Below are positions 8,973 to 17,011 of a DNA stretch of 48,280 nt, one piece after another; within the stretch, counting starts at the first letter, position 1; every line of letters starts with the position of its first letter. Position numbers and translations under genes: made by a program. The DNA lies in NCBI GenBank assembly GCA_031551885.1, contig JAVBMX010000050.1, positions 1-48,280 of the forward strand, written 5' to 3'. Source of the stretch: Frigididesulfovibrio sp031551885. GTDB lineage: Bacteria > Desulfobacterota > Desulfovibrionia > Desulfovibrionales > Desulfovibrionaceae. The notes beneath the pieces were generated by a model. It saw only the letters and a list, made by a program, of their open reading frames with translations, was not told where the DNA came from and ran no database searches.

Positions 8973-11606
8973 ATGCGCGAACTCCTGACTCTCCTTCCCA
9001 AGCCCGGACGCTACACCGGCAACGAGGAAGGGGCCGTCCACAAAGACCCGGACGCCGTCGGCCTGCGCGTGGCCCTGGCGTTCCCCGATATGTACGAGGT
9101 GGGCATGTCCTACCTCGGACAGACCATCCTTTACAGCTTGCTCAACGAACGGCCCGACTGGTGGGCCGAACGGGTCTTCACCCCCTGCCGGGAAGCCGGG
9201 GAAATCCTCCGCGCCCACAAGGCCCCTCTGTGCTCTCTGGAGTCGGACACCCCGCTGACCCGCTTCGACGCCGTCGGGTTCAGCGTCACCCACGAGCTGT
9301 GCTACACCAATATTCTCTATATGCTCGACCTCGCCGGCATCCCGGCCCGGAGCAAAGACCGGCACGCCCCCCAAGCCGACAGGCGGCCCTGGCCGATCAT
9401 CACGGCGGGCGGCGGCTGCGTTTTGGCGGCGGAACCCATCGCGCCCTTTGTGGACATCATGTTTCTGGGCGAGGCCGAAGAATCTTTCCCGGAATTTCTG
9501 GAAATTTTGGCCGAAAGCCGTGAGGCCGGGCGTTCGCGTGCGGATATCCTGTTGGCCGCGAGCCGCATTCCCGGCGTGTACGTGCCGGAGTTCTTCACGG
9601 AAACCCCCGAAGGCCTGCGCCCGCTCCACGAGCACCACACCCGCCCCACCCGGCGGGTCATCGCGGACATGAACGACGCCCCCTACCCGGTGCAACGGCC
9701 CGTAGCCTTCGGCGCGGTGCACAACCGCCTGGCCCTGGAAATCGGCCGGGGCTGCACCCGGGGCTGTCGCTTCTGCCAGGCTGGGGTCATCTACCGCCCG
9801 GCCCGCGAACGTTCCGTGCCGGAGCTGGAACGCCTGCTGGAAACCTGCCTCACCGGCACCGGGTTCGACGATGTCTCGTTTTTATCCTTGAGCAGCGGCG
9901 ACTTTTCCGCCCTCAAAGAACTGTTCATGAACACCGTGGACCGCTGCGCGGCCGAGCAGATTTCCGTATCCCTCCCTTCGCTGCGGGTGGGCTCCATCGA
10001 CGACGCGATCATGGAACGCATGGCGGGCATTCGCCGCACCGGCGCGACCCTGGCCCCGGAAGCGGGGACCGAACGTCTGCGCCGGGTGATCAACAAAGGC
10101 GTCACCGAAGAGGACCTGATCCTGCACGTCCAGAAGCTTTTTGAGCACGGCTGGCGGCAGGTCAAACTCTACTTCATGATCGGCCTGCCCACGGAGACGG
10201 ACGAAGACCTTCTGGGCATCGTCGATCTCTGCCGCAAAGCCCGCGACGCGGCGGGCCCCGGGATCAAAAGCATGCAGATCACCGCTTCGATCTCGCCGTT
10301 CGTGCCCAAACCGCACACGCCTTTCCAGTGGGAGCCGCAGATCTCCCTGGAGGAAATGCGCCGGCGAGTCACCCTGCTGCTCACCGCCTTCAAACAGGAA
10401 AAGCGCCTCAAGCTCAAGTGGCACGAGCCGGACATGAGCCTGCTCGAAGGCGTGTTTTCGCGCGGCGATCGCCGGCTGGCCCCGGTGGTGGAACGGGCCT
10501 ACCAAAAAGGCGCGGTGTTTTCGAGTTGGATGGACGGCTTTGACCTCACGCCCTGGCTGGAAGCCCTGCGTGAAGAGGAACTTGATCTTGAAGCCTATAC
10601 CACCGGCCGCGACCTGGACGCCGCCCTGCCCTGGGATCACCTGAGCGCCGGGGTCGGCCGCGACTACCTGTTGCGCGAACGCGACAACGCCTTCAAGGGC
10701 AAGACCGCGCCGGACTGCCGCTACGGGGCCTGCTCCGTTTGCGGAATCTGCGACGGCAAACCCGGCCCTTCCCTGCTGGAGCGCCCGGCCCACATGTCTT
10801 CGGAGCGGACCTACCGGAACATTCTCAATAAACCGCAGCGGGATCAGGAATCCCACCGGGTCGAGCTGGACCAATACGGCCGGGTGAAAATTCGCCAAGC
10901 GGAAGCCGATTCCTCGGGCTTTCCGCCCCCGCCGCCGGAACACCTCACCGTCAAAGCCCAGCGCCTGCTCGTTCACTATGAGCGCAAGGGCCCGGCCGTG
11001 TTCCTCAGCCAGTTGGAAATTCAGCATATCTTCGATCGCGCTTTGCGCCGGGCGGGCTTGGCCCCGACCTTCAGCCGGGGGTATCACCCCCTGCCGCTGC
11101 TTTCGTTTGGTCGGGCTCTTTCCGTGGGCGTCGGCAGCGAAGACGAATGGTTCAGCATCACCCTGCGCGAAAAAACCGACCTCGCCACGGCCCTGCCCGC
11201 CCTGAACAAGGGGCTGCCCGGCGGCCTACGAGTGACGCGCCTGGAAGATGTTCCGGTCGACGCGAAGCTCACGGATGCCGAGCGCGAGGTCTACGAGGTG
11301 CGCTGTGCCGCCCCGGAAGGGGAAGAAGCCGCGTGCGCCGGGTTCCTCGCCGCCTGGAAAAAGGTGGGGGAGGCTTCCGCCCTGCCCTTTGTTCGGGAAA
11401 CGAAAAAAGGCCTGCGTTCGATGAACCTGCGTTCCTTCATAGCCGGCATCACTCAGGTGGACGAGACGGCCGTTCGGCTTGAACTGGACTGGTCCGCCGG
11501 GTACCTGTCCCCACCGGTGTTGTGCCGCGCCGCTCTGGCCGAAGCCGGGTTCGAGTGCGCCCCGCACCGGCTTCTCATTGTCAAAAAAACCGCTTCCGAG
11601 GCCTAA
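8973..11606 (+). CDS. B12-binding / radical SAM protein fused to DUF2344-type domain
   Basis: The 877-residue protein has an N-terminal region resembling a cobalamin-binding Rossmann domain (about residues 25-200). A radical SAM core follows with the cluster motif C261-T-R-G-C265-R-F-C268 inside EIGRGCTRGCRFCQAG. A C-terminal domain from about residue 660 (VHYERKGPAVFLSQLE..., SRGYHPLPLLSFG) matches the DUF2344 / TIGR03936 type. This order fits the TIGR03960 family as I know it, in which the two domains are often fused. The family is widespread and its substrate is unknown. A cysteine cluster near 10715-10760 (CRYGACSVCGICDG) could hold a further metal or cluster. The start is ATG at 8973; the site upstream is modest (TTTTTGGAGCCGGA). 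Confidence 0.9.
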   Translation: MRELLTLLPKPGRYTGNEEGAVHKDPDAVGLRVALAFPDMYEVGMSYLGQTILYSLLNERPDWWAERVFTPCREAGEILRAHKAPLCSLESDTPLTRFDAVGFSVTHELCYTNILYMLDLAGIPARSKDRHAPQADRRPWPIITAGGGCVLAAEPIAPFVDIMFLGEAEESFPEFLEILAESREAGRSRADILLAASRIPGVYVPEFFTETPEGLRPLHEHHTRPTRRVIADMNDAPYPVQRPVAFGAVHNRLALEIGRGCTRGCRFCQAGVIYRPARERSVPELERLLETCLTGTGFDDVSFLSLSSGDFSALKELFMNTVDRCAAEQISVSLPSLRVGSIDDAIMERMAGIRRTGATLAPEAGTERLRRVINKGVTEEDLILHVQKLFEHGWRQVKLYFMIGLPTETDEDLLGIVDLCRKARDAAGPGIKSMQITASISPFVPKPHTPFQWEPQISLEEMRRRVTLLLTAFKQEKRLKLKWHEPDMSLLEGVFSRGDRRLAPVVERAYQKGAVFSSWMDGFDLTPWLEALREEELDLEAYTTGRDLDAALPWDHLSAGVGRDYLLRERDNAFKGKTAPDCRYGACSVCGICDGKPGPSLLERPAHMSSERTYRNILNKPQRDQESHRVELDQYGRVKIRQAEADSSGFPPPPPEHLTVKAQRLLVHYERKGPAVFLSQLEIQHIFDRALRRAGLAPTFSRGYHPLPLLSFGRALSVGVGSEDEWFSITLREKTDLATALPALNKGLPGGLRVTRLEDVPVDAKLTDAEREVYEVRCAAPEGEEAACAGFLAAWKKVGEASALPFVRETKKGLRSMNLRSFIAGITQVDETAVRLELDWSAGYLSPPVLCRAALAEAGFECAPHRLLIVKKTASEA

Positions 11607-11637
11607 TCGTGCTTCATCCTCACACAGGAGTCGTTCC

Positions 11638-14295
11638 ATGCGCCATGCATTCGCCGTACTCGTCGGGGCCGCGCTGATGTGCGCCGCCCTCGCCGCTCCC
11701 GCCCGGGCCGAAGCCCCGGTCGTCACCCGCCTGCCCAACGGCTTGACCGTGCTGGTCAAGGAAGACGACCGCTTCCCGCTCGTCTCTCTGCGGCTCTATG
11801 TTCATGCCGGCTCGGCCTATGAAACGCCGGAAATCGCCGGTCTGAGCCACCTGCTCGAACACATGGTCTTTAAGGGAACGGAAAAATTCCCCAAAGGCGC
11901 GGTGGCCGAAACGGTCGAGCGCAGCGGCGGCTACCTGAACGCCGCCACCAGCTTCGATTACACCATGTACCTCACGGACATGACCGAAGAGAACTGGAAA
12001 GAGGGCCTGACCGTACTTAAAGAGCAGGCTTTCCGCGCCGTCATCGACCCGGCCGAGCTGGAGCCGGAAAAAGACGTGGTCGTGGCCGAGCTCAAGCGCG
12101 GCGAAGATTCGCCGCAGCAGCGCCTGTTCCGGCTGACCCAGGAAAAGGCCCTGGCCGGAACGCCCTACGAGCGGCCGATCATCGGTACCGAGCAGACCAT
12201 TCGGAGCATCACGGCCGAACGCATGCACGCCTACATCAAGGACCTCTACCAACCGCAGTCCATGCTTCTGGTCGTGGTCGGCAAGGTCAAGGCCAAAGAC
12301 GCCCTGGCCGAGGCGGAAAAGGTCTTCGGCGATCTGAAGAACACCCGCAACGTCGTGCCCGCCGAGCCCCTGCCGGTTCCCGAGCGGACCCGCTTCAGCG
12401 TGAACGACCACCTGGGCCCCTGGAACAAGGTCTACCTTTCCGTGGCCGTGCCCGTGGTCGGCGGGCAGGACGCCGACGCCCCGGCCCTGGACGTGCTGGC
12501 CCAACTGCTGGGCGGCGACGCCACCTCACGGTTCTACCGCGAATACAAGTACGAGAAGCGCCTGGTGGATTCCATCTCGGTCTCCAACTACAGCTTTGAG
12601 CGCATCGGCCTGTTCTATATTCAGGCCGTGCTGGACGCGGACAAGCTGGAAGCCTTCTGGACCGCCTTCACCAAAGATATGGCCGCCCTGCCCGGAGTGA
12701 CCTTCAGCCCGGAAGAAATGCAGCGGGCCAAGTTCAACCTGGAAGATGAGCTGCTGCGCTCCAAGGAAACCCTGTCCGGCGACGCCTCCAAGCTCGGCTG
12801 GTTCTATTTCTTCGACAAAGGCGCCCAGGCCGAGGCCGACTACCTTAAAATGATTCGCAATACGGATCAGGGCAAACTCACCGGGCTGATCAAGCAAACC
12901 TTCCAGGCCCGGAACATGAGCGTCACCCTGCTCACCCCTTCCGAGTCCGCCCCCGTGGTCGGCCCGGCCGACGCCCAACCGAAACCCCAAAGCACGGCCG
13001 AGTTCATCGGCCTGGCCTTGGCCCAAAACATGCCCGGTGAAACGGCCCCTGCGGCGGCAGCGGCGTCCTCTTCCGCCGCTGAAACGGTCAAAACCGTGGA
13101 AGTCGGCGGCATGAAGGTCGTGCTCATGCCCGACCGCACCCTGCCCTATGCGTCGGCCACGCTGATCTTCTCCGGAGGCGACTCTCTGCTTTCCCCTTCG
13201 GATCAAGGTTTGGCGGCTTTTACCGCCTCGCTGCTCACCCGCGGAACGGACAAGCTCTCGGCCATGCAGATGGAGGACTTCCAGTCCGACCGGGCCGCCT
13301 CGCTCTCGGCTTCGGCGGGCAGGCAAAGCTTCAACCTGAGCATCGACGCGCCGTCACGCTATCTTGACGACATGTTCGGGCTCCTGGAAAGCACCGTCAC
13401 CCGCCCGGCCATGGCCAAAGAGGAAGCCGCCCGGGTGCGCGAGAACCAAACCGCCTCCATCACCCAAAGGGAAGAATCGCCCACGGGCCTGGCTTTCCGC
13501 CGCATGTTCCCCTTCCTGTTCGGCAGCCACCCTTACGGGTATCTGTCGCAGGGCGAGAAAGACGCGGTGGCCAAATTCGACGAAACCAAAGCCCGCGCCT
13601 TCTGGCGTGAGCAGATGTCCCAGGCTCACATACTCGTGGTGGCGGGCGATTATGACGAAGCCCAGGTGCTCGCGGCGGCCAAAAAGCTGTCCGCCGCTCT
13701 TGGCGGGGGCAAGGAAAAACGTCTTGAGACGCCGGAATGGACCAAGGAAAAAGCCCTGGGCCTGCATCTGCCCGGCCGTAACCAGGCCCACCTGATGCTG
13801 GTCTTCCCCACCGTGGGATACGGCAACCCGGATGAACCGGGCCTGGATCTGCTCCAGAACGTCCTGGCCGGGCAAAGCGGTCTGCTTTTCGCCGACCTGC
13901 GCGACAAGGAAGGTTTGGGCTACACGGTCACGGCGTTCCCCTGGAAGGCCCAAAAGACCGGAGCCATGATCTTCTACATCGGCACCTCGCCGGACAAGCT
14001 GGAAGCCGCCCGCGACGGTTTCCGCCGGGTTATCGACAAGCTGCACAAAGAAACCGTGCCGACGAACCTGGTGGAAGGCGCCAAGAACAAGATGCTCGGC
14101 GACTACTACCGCGATCACCAGACCGTGGCCTCGCGCTGCTCCGAAGCGGCCGTGCTGAGCATCCTCGGCCGTCCGCTCGATGCCGAGCGCAAACTGGTGA
14201 ACGCGGCCCAAAAGGTCACCCCGGAACAGCTGCGGGATCTGGCCGTCAAATACATCCAACTCGACAAGTCCCATGAAGTGACGGTGTTGCCGTAA
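11638..14295 (+). CDS. M16 family zinc metallopeptidase (pitrilysin-like), periplasmic
   Basis: The ATG at 11638 follows CAGGAG and starts a signal peptide (MRHAFAVLVGAALMCAALAAPARA, likely cut after ARA), so I prefer it to upstream in-frame starts. The 885-residue product holds two M16 halves. The first carries the inverted zinc motif H71-L-L-E74-H75 and the distal ligand E151, the normal spacing for active M16 enzymes. The second half, from about residue 490, lacks an HxxEH motif, as usual for the inactive partner domain. A Pro/Ala-rich linker (APAAAAASSS) joins the halves. The expected role is degradation of peptides in the periplasm. It starts 31 bp after the radical SAM gene and ends at a very strong hairpin. 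Confidence 0.93.
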   Translation: MRHAFAVLVGAALMCAALAAPARAEAPVVTRLPNGLTVLVKEDDRFPLVSLRLYVHAGSAYETPEIAGLSHLLEHMVFKGTEKFPKGAVAETVERSGGYLNAATSFDYTMYLTDMTEENWKEGLTVLKEQAFRAVIDPAELEPEKDVVVAELKRGEDSPQQRLFRLTQEKALAGTPYERPIIGTEQTIRSITAERMHAYIKDLYQPQSMLLVVVGKVKAKDALAEAEKVFGDLKNTRNVVPAEPLPVPERTRFSVNDHLGPWNKVYLSVAVPVVGGQDADAPALDVLAQLLGGDATSRFYREYKYEKRLVDSISVSNYSFERIGLFYIQAVLDADKLEAFWTAFTKDMAALPGVTFSPEEMQRAKFNLEDELLRSKETLSGDASKLGWFYFFDKGAQAEADYLKMIRNTDQGKLTGLIKQTFQARNMSVTLLTPSESAPVVGPADAQPKPQSTAEFIGLALAQNMPGETAPAAAAASSSAAETVKTVEVGGMKVVLMPDRTLPYASATLIFSGGDSLLSPSDQGLAAFTASLLTRGTDKLSAMQMEDFQSDRAASLSASAGRQSFNLSIDAPSRYLDDMFGLLESTVTRPAMAKEEAARVRENQTASITQREESPTGLAFRRMFPFLFGSHPYGYLSQGEKDAVAKFDETKARAFWREQMSQAHILVVAGDYDEAQVLAAAKKLSAALGGGKEKRLETPEWTKEKALGLHLPGRNQAHLMLVFPTVGYGNPDEPGLDLLQNVLAGQSGLLFADLRDKEGLGYTVTAFPWKAQKTGAMIFYIGTSPDKLEAARDGFRRVIDKLHKETVPTNLVEGAKNKMLGDYYRDHQTVASRCSEAAVLSILGRPLDAERKLVNAAQKVTPEQLRDLAVKYIQLDKSHEVTVLP

Positions 14296-14301
14296 AAGCC
14301 G

Positions 14302-14374
14302 CCGGCGTTGATCGCCGCGCATAAAAAAAGGCCGCCTTCGGGCGGCTTTTTTTATGCGCGGCGATCAACGCCGG
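14302..14374. terminator. Very long bidirectional terminator hairpin with UUCG loop
   Basis: Two arms of about 34 bases pair almost perfectly (one extra G in the left arm) around a TTCG loop at 14337-14340. The inner GCCGCC/GGCGGC stem is flanked by A7 and T7 tracts, so the core works as a terminator for both strands. The outer arms (CCGGCGTTGATCGCC and its complement) extend pairing well beyond a normal terminator. It separates the convergent M16 peptidase and LysR genes. Confidence 0.95.
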
Positions 14375-15315
14375 GGGGAGGCATCTCCCGAGAACAGAGT
14401 GCCCCCACAGTATCTTACAAGGACGGGGGAAGCGCTTCCCCAAGCATTCCCACGAGTTCGTCCATGTCGTCGGTGTTCCCGGGAGCGAACGCCACTCCCA
14501 AGCGAATCCGCACGTATCGAGACGAAAACAACCCCCTCACGCCGCACAACCGAGAAAGAAGCGGGCAGCAACCCCATTCCCTCGCCGGCGGCGATACGGG
14601 CCAGCAGCACGTCGTGTTCCGCCGGTTCCTCCAGAAATACCGGGTGAAAACCCGCATGGACGAAAATGCCCCGGGTGTGGTCGAAAAACGCCGGGTTGCT
14701 TTCGCGGCGGAACCAAAACAGCGGCTTGCCGTTGAAAACCCGCAGCGGCGGACTTTCGCTTTTGGATTCGGAAAGGCCTTCCTGCAGAACGGCCATTAAC
14801 GGTTCATCGTACAGCAAAGGCATCTCGGTCAGTTCGGGCGCATCCAGGGGCAGCGCCACAAGGGCCGCGTCCAACCTGCCTTTGCGCATGCTCCGTACCA
14901 ACTTCGGCGAAGTCTCCCGCACCACGCGCAGCCGCTTGCCGTAGTGTCCACGCAACCGCTTTTCCACTTCGATGAACACCCCCTGCTCGAAAGCGGTGGT
15001 AAAGCCCAGGGTAAAAACCTTTGCCGACGGCCTCGTCAGGGCCTGCAAGCGCCGAAAGGTTTGCACCTGTGATTTCAGGAGCGGACGGACGGCTTCCAAA
15101 ACCCGCGCCCCGTCCTCGGTCAACGTCAGCCCCTTGGTGTGCCGGATGAACAGTGTGAGTCCCAAGCGCTCTTCCAAATGCTTGATACGACGGCTTAAAG
15201 GCGGCTGGGACATGAACAGGCGCTCCGCAGCCCGATGCAGGTTGTTCTCCTCGGCCACCACGCTGAAATAATACAGCAGGGGAACGTCCGAACTATGGAA
15301 AGAGTCATTTGCCAT
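14365..15315 (-). CDS. LysR-family transcriptional regulator, probable C-terminal frameshift
   Basis: The N-terminus (about residues 12-70) has a typical LysR winged helix-turn-helix (FSVVAEENNLHRAAERLFMSQ, PPLSRRIKHLEE). A periplasmic-binding-protein-like effector domain follows. The frame as sequenced runs to 14365, inside the terminator, and ends in an atypical Arg-rich tail. A different frame between about 14520 and 14415 encodes the family-like ending RIRLGVAFAPGNTDDMDELV and stops at 14415, just before the terminator. This suggests a single-base change near 14500-14540 (a G5 run is present), as mutation or sequencing error. No good ribosome site precedes the ATG. It is divergent from the gene at 15512, its likely target. 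Confidence 0.88.
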   Translation of the reverse strand: MANDSFHSSDVPLLYYFSVVAEENNLHRAAERLFMSQPPLSRRIKHLEERLGLTLFIRHTKGLTLTEDGARVLEAVRPLLKSQVQTFRRLQALTRPSAKVFTLGFTTAFEQGVFIEVEKRLRGHYGKRLRVVRETSPKLVRSMRKGRLDAALVALPLDAPELTEMPLLYDEPLMAVLQEGLSESKSESPPLRVFNGKPLFWFRRESNPAFFDHTRGIFVHAGFHPVFLEEPAEHDVLLARIAAGEGMGLLPASFSVVRREGVVFVSIRADSLGSGVRSREHRRHGRTRGNAWGSASPVLVRYCGGTLFSGDASPRR

Positions 15316-15328
15316 ACCGAAAAGGTAT
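15314..15328. promoter_or_regulatory. Candidate LysR box overlapping the regulator's own start codon
   Basis: ATACC-GAAAA-GGTAT is an inverted repeat that contains the T-N11-A pattern recognised by LysR-type proteins. It overlaps the LysR start codon (15313-15315) and lies in the divergent intergenic region, a common arrangement for autorepression. It is a sequence match only. Confidence 0.4.
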
Positions 15329-15511
15329 CACGGAAACAGAATGATGCAAAGCCGCCCGGTCCCCCTATGAAGGAGGGAAAGGAGTCGCTGCGGGCATGAC
15401 GCTCTTGCCGGCAATTGCGTGATGCAAGGCGCGCTTATGGGCCGCCGCTTGCGTCCGGCCTTCCCGACAAACACCACGTCTGCGCGAAACACGCTTAAAA
15501 AGGAGAAAAAT

Positions 15512-15898
15512 ATGCATTCCGAACGCTATGAAACCGGCCTGACCATGCTGCGCCGGGTGGACGGCAAAGGCGGCGAAGCCGTGGTGGAAAGTCTGAAGGA
15601 TCTCGCCCCGGACTTCGCCCGGTACCTCATCGAGTTCCCCCTTGGCGACATTTACGCCCGGCCGGGACTCGATCTCAAAAGTAGGGAAATCGCTGTGGTC
15701 GCGGCTTTGACGGCTCTCGGCAACGCCGGTCCGCAACTGAAAGTGCATATTACCGCCGCGCTGCATGTAGACTGCACACGCGAAGAAATCCTGGAAGTGA
15801 TCATGCAGATGGCCGTTTACGCCGGATTCCCGGCGGCTTTGAACGGCCTGTTCGCCGCGAAGGAGGTCTTTGCAGCGCCGCACAACGAACCACGATAA
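15512..15898 (+). CDS. Carboxymuconolactone decarboxylase family protein
   Basis: I chose the ATG at 15512 because AAAAAGGAG lies just upstream; it gives 128 residues, the usual length for the single-domain family. The sequence has the family pattern LKSREIAVVAALTALGN, then HITAALHVDCTREEILEVI and YAGFPAALNG. The CxxC of AhpD-type peroxidase partners is absent (only one Cys in the HVDC segment), so the decarboxylase-like or oxidoreductase branch is more likely than AhpD. It is divergent from a LysR gene, which probably controls it. The substrate cannot be told. Confidence 0.88.
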   Translation: MHSERYETGLTMLRRVDGKGGEAVVESLKDLAPDFARYLIEFPLGDIYARPGLDLKSREIAVVAALTALGNAGPQLKVHITAALHVDCTREEILEVIMQMAVYAGFPAALNGLFAAKEVFAAPHNEPR

Positions 15899-16029
15899 CC
15901 CAAAATCCTGGTGCCGGATGCGGGTAGACCCCGAACAGGCCGCGTGAGTCAACGTCGGGCGGCACTTCCGCGGTGTGCAAAGGAATTGCCTCAGGGCGGC
16001 ATGAACAGCGCCGCCAATCCTCCTCATAA

Positions 16030-16098
16030 GGTGCCTCTTTGGCACCCCCATCAAAGCGAAAGCCCTGATTCGGCGATGCGTCGAATCAAGGCTTCCGC
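16030..16098. terminator. Two consecutive hairpins between convergent genes
   Basis: The first stem is GGTGCC-TCTTT-GGCACC (16030-16046). The second has 17-base arms with two mismatches (16056-16072 with 16082-16098, GCGAAAGCCCTGATTCG and its near complement). Neither has a strong T tract. They sit between the decarboxylase-like gene (plus) and the hydrolase (minus) and probably end transcription or protect RNA ends. Confidence 0.5.
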
Positions 16099-16141
16099 TC
16101 GGAATCGGCCACCGTTGTTCATCGGTGAGAATTGTACGGCT

Positions 16142-16962
16142 CTACGGCAACGAGTCCCAAAAGTCCCGCAATCCCTGCATATAAACGGCATTGTCCGTAA
16201 AGATGCCGCCGTTGTGCGACCCCTTTAATTCCACAAAACGCTTCGGTCCGGCGTAGGACTCATACACGGTTCTGCCCAGTTCGTAAGGGATCATTTCGTC
16301 GTTCGGGCTGTGGATGACGAGCAACGGCGCGTGGATGGATTTCAGGCGTTCCGGCGTGTTGAAGTCCTGGGGCAGAAACGGCCGGATCGGAAGCAGGCGT
16401 GGAACAAGCCCTTTGGCCACATCATACAGCGAGGTAAAGGTTGATTCCAAAATCAGGGCGCGGGGCGACGCTTCCGCCGCCAGGGCCGCGGCCACGCCTC
16501 CTCCAAGCGAGCGGCCGTGGATGATGACCTTCTCGGGCGCCACCCGTTTCACGTCGCGCAACCACGCCCAGGCGGCCCGCGCATCGTGGAGCGTGCCGTC
16601 GACCGACGGAGACCCCGAGCTTTCGCCGAAGCCTCGATAATCGATCAGCAGCACCGACAGGCCCAGGTTGTGGAACATGGCGATGGAGTCCAGGCAGGAG
16701 GAAATATTGCCGGCATTGCCGTGGAAAAACAGCAGCACCGGCCCGTCCTTGGAATCGGCGGCCGGAACATACCATCCGGCAAGGGTTTCGCCATCGGCCG
16801 TGGTGAGCCGGACATCCTCATAGGCCAAGCCGAGGGAGTCCGGAGACGCCTGAATCTCTTTGCTCGGGAAAACGGCAGGGAACGGGAAAACCAGGAAACC
16901 GCAACCAACAAGACCGCAAGAATCCCCGCCGCGAGCAGCACCGCTTTCAACAAACGAATCAA
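16142..16962 (-). pseudogene. Bem46-like alpha/beta hydrolase with N-terminal membrane anchor, one frameshift
   Basis: The main frame encodes an alpha/beta hydrolase: FFHGNAGN (oxyanion region), nucleophile motif GRSLGGG, acid in SPNDEMI and His in KGSHNGG. The N-terminal anchor lies in another frame: a TTG start at 16962 after GGGAGGGAG gives a membrane helix (LLKAVLLAAGILAVLLVAV). The frames meet at TTTT (AAAA at 16869-16872 on the plus strand). One extra T would give LPFFPSKEI, close to the (M)FFPS(R/K)E usually seen at this point in the family. The gene as sequenced is therefore broken by one homopolymer base, either a real mutation or an error. It starts 50 bp after the hybrid kinase and probably shares its transcript. 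The substrate is unknown. Confidence 0.75.
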
Positions 16963-17011
16963 AACGTTCTCCCTCCCGAACCCGGCCACACAAAGACCGG
17001 CAAACACTCTC

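Noticed and set aside
9882..11087. Long minus-strand frame opposite the radical SAM gene
   Set aside because: It is antisense to a well-supported gene with cluster motifs and lacks family features or a ribosome site.
11479..11637. Longer N-terminus for the M16 peptidase
   Set aside because: The in-frame extension overlaps the radical SAM gene and would bury the signal peptide; AGGAG precedes the ATG at 11638.
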